Below, piece after piece: positions 1-8,160 of a DNA stretch of 51,945 nt; within the stretch, counting starts at the first letter, position 1; every line of letters begins with the position of its first letter. Made by a program: the position numbers and the translations under genes. Under the pieces are notes generated by a model. The model ran no database searches and was not told where the DNA came from. It was given only the letters and a program-made list of their open reading frames with translations. The stretch is from assembly GCF_006440735.1 (NCBI RefSeq), contig NZ_VFUA01000038.1:1-51945 (forward strand), read 5' to 3'. The stretch is from Mesorhizobium sp. B2-7-1 (GTDB lineage Bacteria > Pseudomonadota > Alphaproteobacteria > Rhizobiales > Rhizobiaceae).

Positions 1-11
1 GTCGGATTGCC

Positions 12-34
12 CCGAATTGCCCTTCGCAATTCGG
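12..34. repeat. Perfect 9-bp inverted repeat (GCAATTC hairpin)
   Basis: CCGAATTGC (12-20) and GCAATTCGG (26-34) form a perfect 9-bp stem around a 5-nt loop. It lies about 40 nt beyond the stop of the leftward pncA and could end that transcript, but no U-tract follows. The GCAATTC core is shared with the palindromic elements at 8085 and 32401, so it is probably a piece of the same intergenic repeat family. Confidence 0.55.
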
Positions 35-74
35 CTGGCAATCCGGGTGAGGGGGAACCTTCCCCACAGCCCGG

Positions 75-689
75 TCAGTCCGCCGAATGTTTTTCGAGCG
101 TCACGCCGGCTTCGTCCATGCGCTTCAGCATCGTCTCGACCGAGCCGTTGAGGTCGATGCCGCGGCAGGCGTCGAGCCGCACGGTCGTCCTGAAACCCTG
201 CTTCACCGCGTCGAGCGCCGAGAAGGCGACGCAGAAATCGGTGGCCAGCCCAACCAGGGTGATGGTGTCGATGCCGCGTTCCTTGAGGTAGCCGCCAAGG
301 CCGGTCGGTGTCTTATGGTCGTTCTCGAAGAAGGCCGAATAGGAGTCGATCGCCGTGCGGAAGCCCTTGCGGATCACCAGTTCCGCCTTGGTCCAGGCAA
401 GCCCTGAATGGAAATCGGAACCGAGGCTGCCCTGGATGCAATGATCCGGCCACAGCGTCTGCGGCCCGTAAGGCATCTCGATCGTCTCGAAGGTCTGCTT
501 GCCGGGATGGCTGGAGGCGAAGCTCGAATGTCCGGCGGGGTGCCAGTCCTGCGTCAGGATCACATGATCGGTCCGCCGGATCAGGTCGTTGACCAAAGGC
601 ACGATCTCGTCGCCGCCGGCAACCGCCAGCGCGCCGCCGGGGCAAAAATCGTTCTGCAGGTCGATGACGATGAGCGCTTCTTCGGCCAT
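75..689 (-). CDS. pncA: Nicotinamidase (PncA)
   Basis: Isochorismatase-fold amidase of 204 aa, usual length for the family, hydrolysing nicotinamide to nicotinate and ammonia in the cytoplasm (NAD salvage). The catalytic triad is visible: Asp10 in VIDLQNDF, Lys108 in VIRKGF and Cys153 in ATDFCV. The metal-binding set Asp48/His50 (QDWHPAGH) and His83 (PDHC) is also present. A GAGGGAG ribosome site precedes the ATG. It is divergent from the molybdenum hydroxylase/6-hydroxynicotinate reductase operon, which begins 303 bp away, and would supply nicotinate to that operon if the assignment of the operon is right. Family assignment is firm; the link to catabolism rather than salvage is inference. 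Confidence 0.95.
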   Translation of the reverse strand: MAEEALIVIDLQNDFCPGGALAVAGGDEIVPLVNDLIRRTDHVILTQDWHPAGHSSFASSHPGKQTFETIEMPYGPQTLWPDHCIQGSLGSDFHSGLAWTKAELVIRKGFRTAIDSYSAFFENDHKTPTGLGGYLKERGIDTITLVGLATDFCVAFSALDAVKQGFRTTVRLDACRGIDLNGSVETMLKRMDEAGVTLEKHSAD

Positions 690-847
690 GCGGCTCCCTC
701 TCGTTTCAGCCCTCTCGTCTGGCTTGCGGGCTCCAGTCCAAAAGCCGCTGACGCGACCGAAGAGGGAACCTTGACCAGATGGCCGGCGGCGTCAACCTCC
801 GGCGCCATAACAATCGCGTTCAGGTGTTGGCGGCGCAAACTCCGGCT

Positions 848-875
848 TTGACAATTCCGACCGGCCTGATATCAT
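848..875 (+). promoter_or_regulatory. Predicted sigma-70 promoter of the hydroxylase operon
   Basis: TTGACA at 848-853 and TATCAT at 870-875 are separated by 16 bp, a near-consensus housekeeping promoter about 115 bp upstream of the GTG start at 992. The palindromic site at 869-892 overlaps the -10 box and start point, an arrangement expected for repression. Confidence 0.55.
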
Positions 876-892
876 TTGCATACGAATGAATT
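869..892. promoter_or_regulatory. Candidate operator, copy 1 (shared with 13216-13239)
   Basis: The core ATTTGCATACGAAT (874-887) is an imperfect palindrome of the form ATTNG-ATAC-NAAT. 21 of 24 bases are identical to the site at 13216-13239 between hyuA and the ferredoxin reductase gene. It overlaps the predicted -10 box. The MarR protein encoded at the end of the downstream operon is the nearest candidate ligand; GntR/FCD regulators also favour GTATAC-centred sites, so the cognate protein is not certain. Confidence 0.55.
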
Positions 893-991
893 TGACCGGT
901 CCGGGGACCGGCAAGAAGATCCGAAGCCGGCACTTCGGGAGGCCACGGGAAGGCCTAAGCTCTGGGAAGGCCCTTTTCGGGAAGGCAAAGC

Positions 992-1849
992 GTGATCCGT
1001 TACGCGAAACCCACCACGGTCGACGAGGCGCTCGCTTTGCTTGGCGAGGATCGTTGGCGCATTCTGGCCGGCGGCACGGATTTCTATCCGGCGCAGGGCG
1101 CCAAACCCTTCCGTGACAACATCCTCGACATCAACGGTCTCGCCGGATTGCGCGGCATCGCCGAGACGGACGAGCATTGGCGGATCGGCGCCCGCACGAC
1201 CTGGACCGACGTCGTCCGCCACTCCCTGCCAGCCGCATTCGATGCGCTGAAGGCATCGGCGCGCGAAGTCGGCTCGGTCCAGATCCAGAATGTCGCCTCG
1301 GTTGCCGGCAATCTTTGCAACGCCTCGCCCGCTGCCGACGGCGTGCCGGCGCTTTTGGCCCTCGACGCCGATGTCGAGCTGCGCTCGGCGAAAGCCATCC
1401 GCCATCTGCCGCTCGGCGCATTCATCCTGGGCAATCGGCGCACGGCGCTGCAGGCCGGCGAGATGGTCACCGCCATCCGCGTGCCGAAGCGCTCCACGGC
1501 TGGCAATTCGGCCTTCGTCAAGCTTGGCGCGCGGCGCTATCTCGTCATCTCGATCGCCATGGCGGCGGCGCGGCTCGTGGTCGAGAATGGCGTCGTTGCC
1601 GAAGCGGCGATCGCCGTCGGCTCATGCTCGGCGGTCGCCCGCCGTCTCGCCGGCGTGGAGGCCGCCCTGCGCGGCCAGCCGGTCACGCCTGCACTTGCCG
1701 ACGCGGTTCTGCCCGCGCCGATGGATGAATTGTCACCGATCGCCGACGTGCGCGGCAGCGCCGAGTACCGGCAGGATGCGGCGCGCGAGATCGTCGTTCG
1801 CGCCGTGCGCGCTGCGATCGGGCTCGACCAAGGCAAGGTGGCCGCATGA
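992..1849 (+). CDS. Molybdenum hydroxylase FAD-binding subunit (CoxM/XdhB-like)
   Basis: 285 aa, the usual size for the FAD subunit of xanthine-dehydrogenase-family enzymes; it passes electrons from the Fe-S clusters to the final acceptor. The FAD-binding signature AGGTDFYP is at about residues 27-34, and a second flavin-contacting stretch (VASVAGNLCNASPAAD) lies near residues 101-116. The start is a GTG preceded by GGAAGG; no ATG fits the conserved N-terminus MIRYAKP. It overlaps the next gene by 4 bp (ATGA), so the two are translationally coupled and form one enzyme. Position next to a 6-hydroxynicotinate reductase homologue suggests the substrate is nicotinate or a related pyridine, but that is context only. 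Confidence 0.88.
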   Translation: MIRYAKPTTVDEALALLGEDRWRILAGGTDFYPAQGAKPFRDNILDINGLAGLRGIAETDEHWRIGARTTWTDVVRHSLPAAFDALKASAREVGSVQIQNVASVAGNLCNASPAADGVPALLALDADVELRSAKAIRHLPLGAFILGNRRTALQAGEMVTAIRVPKRSTAGNSAFVKLGARRYLVISIAMAAARLVVENGVVAEAAIAVGSCSAVARRLAGVEAALRGQPVTPALADAVLPAPMDELSPIADVRGSAEYRQDAAREIVVRAVRAAIGLDQGKVAA

Positions 1850-4629
1850 ACATGGCACAGTCCGGCATCGCCCAATCCGGCATTGAACGCGCCGACATTG
1901 CTTTCGAGGTCAACGGTGCCGCCGTCACCGTTTCGGTGCCGCCGGTCAGGCGCCTGTCGCAGGTTCTGCGCGACGAGTTGCGGCTGACCGGCACCAAGGT
2001 CGGCTGCGATGCCGGCGATTGCGGCGCCTGCACGGTGCTCGTCGACGGCAATCCGGTCTGCGCCTGCCTGATGCCGGCGGCCTCGGTGCGAGGTGCTTCC
2101 GTCACCACCGTCGAGGGCCTTGCCAATGGCAGGCTGTCCGCCCTGCAGGCGTCCTTCCTCGAACACGGCGCCGCGCAATGCGGCATCTGCACGCCCGGCC
2201 TGCTGGTCGCGGCCACCGCGCTGCTGCAGCGCAATCCAACGCCGAGCGAAGCCGAGACGCAGGACGCGCTGGGCGGCGTGCTGTGCCGCTGCACCGGCTA
2301 TCGCAAAATCGTTGCGGCGGTGATGCAGGCCTCGCGGCATATGAACGGCGTCGACCTTCGCCTGCCGCAAGCAGGCCACGCCGTTGGCGCCTCGCCGATC
2401 CGCCTTGACGGCGTGCCGAAAGTCACGGGCGACGAGAAGTTTGGCGGCGACTCTTTTCCGGCCGATGCGCTATCGGTGCTGGTGGTTCGCTCACCGCATT
2501 ATCACGCCCGCTTCAGCTTCGGCGATTTGCAGACATGGGCGGACGCACACCCCAGCATCGCCGGCGTCTTCACCGCCGTCGATATTCCAGGCAAGAACTG
2601 TTTCGGCGCCATCGGCCCCTTCGCCGACCAGCCGGCGCTGGCCGAGGGTTTTGCTCGGCTGCGCGGCGAGGCGGTGGCGCTGGTGGCGGGCGAGCGCGAG
2701 GCGATCCTCGATCTCGACCTGACGGATTTTCCGATTTCCTGGACCGAGCTGCCGCATATGCTGCAGCCCGGCGAGGCGAAGGCCGAAGGTGCCGCGCTAA
2801 TCCACAGCCACCGTCCGGCGAACCTGCTCACCTCCGGCCTGGTCGAGCGCGGCGATCCGGAAGCAGCGCTTGCAGGCGCGGCCGCCACCGTCTCCGGCGC
2901 CATCGAGACCTCCTTCGTCGAGCACGCTTATATCGAGCCGGAAGCCGGCTATGCTTATATGGATGGCGACACGCTGGTCGTCGTCGCCTGCACCCAGGCG
3001 CCTTACATGGACCGCGACGAGACGGCGAAGGTGCTGGGCCTTGCCGTCGACAAGGTGCGCATCGTGCCGACCGCCACGGGCGGCGGCTTCGGCTCGAAGC
3101 TCGACGTCTCGCTGCAGCCGCTCATCGGCCTTGTCGCGATGAAGACTGGGCGGCCGGCGGCACTTGCCTACACGCGCAACGAATCCATGATGTCGACCAC
3201 CAAGCGCCATCCGGCCGAGATGAAAGCGACCATCGGCGCCGATGCCGAAGGACGTGTCACCGGCATGGTCTTCGAGGGCGATTTCAACACCGGCGCCTAT
3301 GCCAGCTGGGGGCCGACGGTCGCCAATCGCGTCCCCGTGCATGCCTCCGGCCCCTATCTGACGCCGAACTACCGGGCGACCGGCTATGCCATCCACACCA
3401 ACGGCCCGATCGCCGGCGCTTTCCGCGGCTTCGGCGTGCCGCAGTCCACCATCATGCAGGAGATGCTCTATGACGAGCTTGCCGGCAAGCTCGGCATCGA
3501 CCGGCTCGATTTCCGCCTGAAGAATTGCCTGCGCGACGGCTGCGAAACCGTCACCGGCCAGCTTCTGGAAACGGGCGTCGGCATCGGCGAATGCCTGGAG
3601 CAGCTTCAGCCGCATTGGGCGCGCGCGCTGGCCGATGCCGAAACCTTCAATGCCACCAACACGGCGAGCAAACGCGGCGTCGGCGTCGCCTCCTGCTGGT
3701 ATGGCTGCGGCAACACCTCGCTGCCCAATCCCTCGACCATCAAAGTCGGCATCTCGGGCTCGGGCGACGTCGTGCTGCACCAGGGCGCGGTCGATATCGG
3801 CCAGGGCTCCAACACCGTCATCACCCAGATTTGCGCCGACGCGCTCGGCCTGCCGCTGGACAGGTTCAAGCTGAAGAGCGCCGACACCGCCATCACGCCC
3901 GACGCCGGCAAGACATCCGCCTCGCGCCAGACTTTTGTGACAGGCAAGGCCGCTGAAAAGGCCGGGCGCGCGCTGCGCGAAAAAATCCTGCGCTTCGCCA
4001 ACGTCTCCGGGCAAGCGACGATCGCGCTCGACGGCGCAAGCATCTCCATCCACGAAGGTGATGCCGCGCGGCGCATCGATCTGTCGGCGCTCAAGACCGA
4101 TGCCGATGGCTACGTCTTCGTCGCCGAGGAAACCTACGACCCGCCGACGCTGCCGCTCGACGCCAAGGGCCAGGGCAAGCCCTATGCCGTCTACGGCTAT
4201 GGCGCGCAGATCGCCGAACTCGACGTCGACCTCAAGCTCGGCACCGTGAAGCTGATCAGGATCACCGCCGCGCATGACGTCGGCAAGGCGATCAATCCGG
4301 TGCTGGTCGAAGGCCAGATCGAGGGCGGCATCGCGCAGGGCATCGGCATGGCGCTGATGGAGGAATATATCCCCGGCCGCACCGAGAACTTGCACGATTA
4401 CCTCATCCCCACCATCGGCGACGTGCCGCCGGTCGAGCACATTCTGGTGGAGGTTCCGGACCCGGAAGGACCCTTCGGCGCCAAGGGCCTGGGCGAGCAT
4501 GTGCTGATCCCGACGGCGCCGGCGATCCTCAACGCCATCCGCCATGCCACCGGTGTCCTGGTCACCAAGGTGCCGGCGACGCCGAGCCGTATCCTGGCGG
4601 CGATCCGTGAGAAGGAGGCGCGCCGATGA
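1846..4629 (+). CDS. Molybdenum hydroxylase, fused [2Fe-2S] and molybdopterin subunits
   Basis: 927 aa. Residues about 15-165 are a small Fe-S subunit: plant-type cluster Cys54, Cys59, Cys62, Cys74, then the second cluster Cys112, Cys115, Cys147, Cys149 (QCGICTPG, CRCTGYRK). Residues from about 185 to the end are the molybdopterin catalytic subunit with GGGFGSK (near 411), GAFRGFG (near 523) and the C-terminal FGAKGLGEH, whose Glu is the family's catalytic base. Small and large subunits are separate genes in most relatives; here they are one chain while the FAD subunit stays separate. The likely reaction is water-derived hydroxylation of an N-heterocycle, nicotinate to 6-hydroxynicotinate being the best guess from neighbours. 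It overlaps both adjacent genes by 4 bp. Confidence 0.9.
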   Translation: MNMAQSGIAQSGIERADIAFEVNGAAVTVSVPPVRRLSQVLRDELRLTGTKVGCDAGDCGACTVLVDGNPVCACLMPAASVRGASVTTVEGLANGRLSALQASFLEHGAAQCGICTPGLLVAATALLQRNPTPSEAETQDALGGVLCRCTGYRKIVAAVMQASRHMNGVDLRLPQAGHAVGASPIRLDGVPKVTGDEKFGGDSFPADALSVLVVRSPHYHARFSFGDLQTWADAHPSIAGVFTAVDIPGKNCFGAIGPFADQPALAEGFARLRGEAVALVAGEREAILDLDLTDFPISWTELPHMLQPGEAKAEGAALIHSHRPANLLTSGLVERGDPEAALAGAAATVSGAIETSFVEHAYIEPEAGYAYMDGDTLVVVACTQAPYMDRDETAKVLGLAVDKVRIVPTATGGGFGSKLDVSLQPLIGLVAMKTGRPAALAYTRNESMMSTTKRHPAEMKATIGADAEGRVTGMVFEGDFNTGAYASWGPTVANRVPVHASGPYLTPNYRATGYAIHTNGPIAGAFRGFGVPQSTIMQEMLYDELAGKLGIDRLDFRLKNCLRDGCETVTGQLLETGVGIGECLEQLQPHWARALADAETFNATNTASKRGVGVASCWYGCGNTSLPNPSTIKVGISGSGDVVLHQGAVDIGQGSNTVITQICADALGLPLDRFKLKSADTAITPDAGKTSASRQTFVTGKAAEKAGRALREKILRFANVSGQATIALDGASISIHEGDAARRIDLSALKTDADGYVFVAEETYDPPTLPLDAKGQGKPYAVYGYGAQIAELDVDLKLGTVKLIRITAAHDVGKAINPVLVEGQIEGGIAQGIGMALMEEYIPGRTENLHDYLIPTIGDVPPVEHILVEVPDPEGPFGAKGLGEHVLIPTAPAILNAIRHATGVLVTKVPATPSRILAAIREKEARR

Positions 4630-6167
4630 GCGAGCTTGCCGAACGTTTCGAAACCCACGATCCGGGCGAGAAGCAGCTGGCGGAAAAGATCCGCTGCGAC
4701 GCCTGCCCTGTCATGTGCTACATCGCCGACGGCCGTACCGGCGCCTGCGACCGCTACGGCAATGTCGGCGGCCGCATTGTGCGCATGGATCCGCTGACCA
4801 TCCTCGACCACGCCGCCGAGGCCGGCGGCGCGGTCGTGCCCTTCGTCGCCGAGGGCGAAGCCTGGAACGGCGAGCTGGTCAACACCGGCCGGCGCTTCGT
4901 CACTGCCATCGGCGCCGGTACCACCTATCCGGATTACAAGCCGGCGCCCTTCATCGTCAGCCAGGAGGTCGAAGGCGTCGATCTCGTCACCGTCGTCACC
5001 GAAGGCATCTTCTCCTATTGCGGCGTCAAGGTGAAGATCGACACCGACCGCCATATCGGCGACGAGACGGCGATCGTGCGTGTCGAAGGCGAGGCGATCG
5101 GCCATGTCACGACCGGCGAATACGGCTCGCAGATGCTGTCGCTCGGCGGCGTCCATCACCTCACCGGCGGCTCCAAGCAGGAAGGCCGCGCCACCTGCGA
5201 CGCGCTGCTCAACCTGTGCAACCGCAAGCCGGTCGAGCTCACCATCGACGGCGGCGCGACGGTCGTCGTCGAGGCGGGCAAGGCGCCGGTCATCGACGGC
5301 AAGGTCGAGCACCGCATGCGCGTCGGCTGCGGCTCGGCCACCATCGGCATGTTCGCCACGCAATGGCGCGGCCTCGTCGACGAGGTGGTGGTGGTCGACG
5401 ACCACATCACCGGCGTCGTCTCCGAGCACCAGGCCGGCAAGGTGCTGGGCTGGGAGGATACGGGCATCAAGATCATCGGCCGCCGTTCGACCCCTGGCCG
5501 CTACTTCAAGGTCTCAGAACCGGGCCTCGGCTGGGGCGGCACCACGATCTCCGACCCGCTGTCGATCCTGGGCGACTGGAACGCCAAGAAGGGCGCGCGT
5601 CCCGGCCTGTCGCTGCTGATGGTGTCGACCACCGGCGAGCAGTTCGCCTATTACGAGCTCGACGATGAGCTGAAGCCGGTCCAAAGGCCGTTTCCCGAGC
5701 GGCTGCAAAAATCCGTCGGGCTGATCGAGGACAATTGCGAGCCGGCTTTGTGCACGGTGCTGTTCATCGGCGGCGCTGGCGGTTCGCTGCGCGCCGGCGT
5801 CACCGAAAACCCTGTCAACCTCACCCGCTCGGTGCAGGGATTGAAGACTTATGTGACCGTCGGCGGTGCACCGGTTTATGTCTGGCCGGGCGGCGGCATC
5901 ACGCTGATGGTCGACGTCACCCGCGTGCCGGAAGGCGCTTTTGGTTATGTGCCGACGCCGGCCCTTGTGGCGCCGATCGAATTCACGCTGCGCCGCGACG
6001 ACTATGTCCGGCTCGGCGGCTACGAGAACGAGATACGCAGCGTCGAGGATATCCTCGCCAAGGGCGGCGAGTATCTCAATCCGCGCAGCAACACCGGGGC
6101 TCCGGTCAACAACCCCTGGCCGCCGCTGGCGCAGCTGCGGCGTGCGGCGGCGAATGGTGCCGGCTGA
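4626..6167 (+). CDS. 6-hydroxynicotinate reductase homologue
   Basis: 513 aa. I recognise it as the family annotated 6-hydroxynicotinate reductase, after the Eubacterium barkeri enzyme that reduces 6-hydroxynicotinate with ferredoxin to 1,4,5,6-tetrahydro-6-oxonicotinate and, as I recall, carries covalent flavin and several Fe-S clusters. Here Cys24, Cys27, Cys31 and Cys41 form an N-terminal Fe-S-type motif, and about six further Cys occur later. DGRTGAC (35-41) resembles the Dxx(S/T)GA(T/S) flavinylation motif of ApbE substrates apart from its last residue. It overlaps the hydroxylase gene by 4 bp and the UPF0280 gene by 1 bp. A reductive step of this type in an apparently aerobic rhizobium is unusual; the substrate is inferred from the family name only. 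Confidence 0.78.
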   Translation: MSELAERFETHDPGEKQLAEKIRCDACPVMCYIADGRTGACDRYGNVGGRIVRMDPLTILDHAAEAGGAVVPFVAEGEAWNGELVNTGRRFVTAIGAGTTYPDYKPAPFIVSQEVEGVDLVTVVTEGIFSYCGVKVKIDTDRHIGDETAIVRVEGEAIGHVTTGEYGSQMLSLGGVHHLTGGSKQEGRATCDALLNLCNRKPVELTIDGGATVVVEAGKAPVIDGKVEHRMRVGCGSATIGMFATQWRGLVDEVVVVDDHITGVVSEHQAGKVLGWEDTGIKIIGRRSTPGRYFKVSEPGLGWGGTTISDPLSILGDWNAKKGARPGLSLLMVSTTGEQFAYYELDDELKPVQRPFPERLQKSVGLIEDNCEPALCTVLFIGGAGGSLRAGVTENPVNLTRSVQGLKTYVTVGGAPVYVWPGGGITLMVDVTRVPEGAFGYVPTPALVAPIEFTLRRDDYVRLGGYENEIRSVEDILAKGGEYLNPRSNTGAPVNNPWPPLAQLRRAAANGAG

Positions 6168-7051
6168 TGAACGGCCCGCAGGCGCATTGGCTTGCCGACG
6201 GCAGGCGGCTCCATCTCAACCATGGGCCGATCGACCTGATCGTCGAGGCCTTCGGCGAAACGGATGAATGCCGCGCCGCTTACAAACAGGCGGTCGCTCG
6301 CTTTCAGACGATCCTGATCGAGGTGGTCGAAGAGCTTCCCGAATTGCGCCTGCCGGCATTCTTCCTGGCGCCACGCAATTTCGCGGGCCCGACCGCGCGC
6401 CGCATGGAAGCAGCCGTCATGCCGTTGGCGGAATGCTTCATCACGCCGATGGCCGCCGTTGCCGGTTCGGTAGCCGACGAAATTCTTGGCTCAATGCTCG
6501 CCGGTCGCCGGCTTGAGCGCGCTTACGTCAACAATGGCGGCGATTGCGCTCTCCATCTTGGCCTCAGCCAGTCGATGATGGTGGCGATTGCCGGCACCGG
6601 CAATGGCATGGCTGATCGTGTCACCATCCGCGCCGAAGATGGCGTGCGTGGCGTTGCCACCAGCGGCTGGCGCGGCCGGTCGTTTTCGCTGGGTATTGCC
6701 GACGCCGTCACCGTTCTCGCGCCGACTGGCGCCGAGGCCGACGCGGCGGCGACGCTGATCGCCAATGCCGTCGACCTGCCTGGACATCCGGCCATCGCCC
6801 GCGCCGCGGCGCGCGACCTGGCGCCCGACAGCGATCTCGGCGAGATGCTGGTGACGCAAAGCGTCGGCGCGCTCGCGCCCGGCGAGATTGCGCGGGCGCT
6901 GGACAACGGCCTTGCCGTCGCCGAAGATTTTCGCCGGCGCGGCCTGATCGCCGCATCGGCGCTGTTTCTCGCGGGCGAGGCCCGCATCAGTGGCTCGGTG
7001 TCGCTCGCCGCGCCCAACAAACATAAAGCGAAGGAAACTGCCCATGCCTGA
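6167..7051 (+). CDS. UPF0280 family protein (ApbE-like fold)
   Basis: 294 aa. UPF0280 proteins share the fold of ApbE, the FAD:protein FMN transferase, but their activity is not established. Visible features are the YVNNGGDCALHL segment near residue 120 and SGWRGRSFSLGIADAVTVLA near residue 165, corresponding to the nucleotide- and metal-binding core of ApbE-type proteins. The ATG at 6167 shares its A with the reductase stop codon (TGATG), so translation is coupled to the putative flavo-iron-sulfur reductase. The simplest idea is that it attaches or handles the flavin of that reductase. An upstream extension in the same frame reads into the reductase gene and is not used. Confidence 0.8.
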   Translation: MNGPQAHWLADGRRLHLNHGPIDLIVEAFGETDECRAAYKQAVARFQTILIEVVEELPELRLPAFFLAPRNFAGPTARRMEAAVMPLAECFITPMAAVAGSVADEILGSMLAGRRLERAYVNNGGDCALHLGLSQSMMVAIAGTGNGMADRVTIRAEDGVRGVATSGWRGRSFSLGIADAVTVLAPTGAEADAAATLIANAVDLPGHPAIARAAARDLAPDSDLGEMLVTQSVGALAPGEIARALDNGLAVAEDFRRRGLIAASALFLAGEARISGSVSLAAPNKHKAKETAHA

Positions 7052-7628
7052 CTTTCCGATCCGCAAGGTCGCGGTGCTGACCGAGGAGATTTTCCATGAT
7101 GGCGGCCCTGTGGCGAAAGAACCTCGCCTTCGCGCGGCGGCTCTCGCCGTGGTCAAGAACCCCTTCGCCGGCCGCTATGTCGAGGACCTGCAAGGCGCGA
7201 TGGAAGACCTGAAGCCGCTCGGGCTTCTGCTCTCCGACAGGCTGATCGCGGCGCTCGGCGGCGACGTGAAGAAGATAGACGGTTACGGCAAGGGCGCCAT
7301 CGTCGGCGCCGCCGGCGAATTGGAGCACGGCGCGCTCTGGCACGTGCCGGGCGGCTATGCCATGCGCGAGCGCCTCGGCGACGCCAAGGCCATCGTGCCG
7401 TCGGCCAAGAAGGTCGGCGCCTTCGGTTCAAAGCTCGACGTGCCGCTCGGCCATATCAACGCCGCCTATGTGCGCAGCCATTTCGACGCCATGGAGGTTG
7501 GCATCAGCGATGGCCCGCGTCCGGACGAGATCCTGTTCTGCCTCGCCATGACCTGTGGTCCGCGCGTCCACAACCGTATGGGCGGCCTGGCGGCGCAGGA
7601 CATCAAGGCATGGGACGGTTTGAGATGA
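7044..7628 (+). CDS. DUF1185 / 'amino acid synthesis' family protein
   Basis: 194 aa, full length for this family (PF06684). Structures of relatives show a chorismate-mutase-like fold and the function is unproven; 'amino acid synthesis' is an old annotation. The N-terminus MPDFPIRKVAVLTEEIFHDG is typical, and a conserved GAAGELEHGALWHVPGG segment lies near residues 90-106. AAGGAA precedes the ATG at 7044; an in-frame ATG at 6990 has no such site and lies inside the UPF0280 gene. It overlaps UPF0280 by 8 bp and MarR by 4 bp. In this operon it may act on a ring-opened or tautomerising intermediate of the heterocycle pathway; this is inference. Confidence 0.82.
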   Translation: MPDFPIRKVAVLTEEIFHDGGPVAKEPRLRAAALAVVKNPFAGRYVEDLQGAMEDLKPLGLLLSDRLIAALGGDVKKIDGYGKGAIVGAAGELEHGALWHVPGGYAMRERLGDAKAIVPSAKKVGAFGSKLDVPLGHINAAYVRSHFDAMEVGISDGPRPDEILFCLAMTCGPRVHNRMGGLAAQDIKAWDGLR

Positions 7629-8086
7629 GCGGCGAGGACAATCTGCTGCGGCTCGTAGAGGCCGAAGACGGCGACGAGAACAACTACCATCTGCAGGACC
7701 AGGTCGGCTTCATCCTGCGCAAGGCGCATCAGCGCCATGTCGCGCTCTTCGCCTCGCATATTGGTGATCTCACGCCGCCGCAATTCGCTGCTCTGGCCAA
7801 GCTTCATGACATCGGCGAGACCTCGCAGAACCAGCTCGGAACGCTGATCGCGATGGACGCCGCCACCGTGAAGGGCGTCATCGACCGGCTGAAGGCGCGG
7901 GGCTTGGTCGAAGTCTCCAAGCACGAGGTCGACAAAAGGCGGCTGCTGGTCAACCTGACGCCGGAAGGCCGCGCGGCGATCGAGCGGCTGATCCCGCTTG
8001 CCCGCACGATTACAGAGGAAACACTGGCGCCGCTGACGGCCAAGGAGACCGCAACCTTTTTGCGGCTGCTGGCGAAGCTGGCTTAG
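7625..8086 (+). CDS. MarR family transcriptional regulator
   Basis: 153 aa winged helix-turn-helix protein. The recognition region is around residues 50-95 (LTPPQFAALAKLHDIGE to AATVKGVIDRLKARGLVEV), followed by a wing with DKRRLLVNLTPEGR, the standard MarR signature. It is the last gene of the operon and starts at the ATGA overlap with DUF1185. MarR proteins are usually ligand-released repressors of the operon they belong to; the candidate binding sites are 869-892 and 13216-13239. The in-frame ATG 15 bp upstream is possible but lacks a better ribosome site. Confidence 0.9.
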   Translation: MSGEDNLLRLVEAEDGDENNYHLQDQVGFILRKAHQRHVALFASHIGDLTPPQFAALAKLHDIGETSQNQLGTLIAMDAATVKGVIDRLKARGLVEVSKHEVDKRRLLVNLTPEGRAAIERLIPLARTITEETLAPLTAKETATFLRLLAKLA

Positions 8087-8160
8087 AGCAATTCCAGGAA
8101 AAGTGTGAGCGGTTGGGCTCGGCGGCTTTGCCGTAGCCTTCCGCCCGGAATTGCCCTAGA
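8085..8160. repeat. Intergenic palindromic repeat, GCAATTCC type
   Basis: GCAATTCC (8088-8095) pairs with GGAATTGC (8147-8154). The left part (AGAGCAATTC, AGGAAAAGTGT, GCGGTT) is nearly identical to the element at 32401. It fills the gap between two convergent genes and could act as a bidirectional terminator. Confidence 0.7.

Larger units (their letters stand above)
690..991. other. Divergent intergenic region pncA / hydroxylase operon
   Basis: 302 bp between two divergent genes. It holds the promoter and candidate operator given at 848-892 and a GGAAGG ribosome site just before the GTG at 992. I see no convincing gene in it; the frames reading through it are not preceded by ribosome sites and carry no recognisable motif. 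Confidence 0.7.

Noticed and set aside
2797..4545. 582-codon open frame antisense to the molybdenum hydroxylase gene
   Set aside because: Antisense open frame typical of high-G+C codon bias; no ribosome site, and its residues show no family motif, while the opposite strand encodes clear Fe-S and molybdopterin motifs.
4626..6167. Reading the reductase as a generic ferredoxin-domain dehydrogenase
   Set aside because: Cys24-x2-Cys-x3-Cys-x9-Cys is not a standard bacterial ferredoxin motif, and the remaining sequence matches my recollection of the 6-hydroxynicotinate reductase family; the substrate stays unproven.
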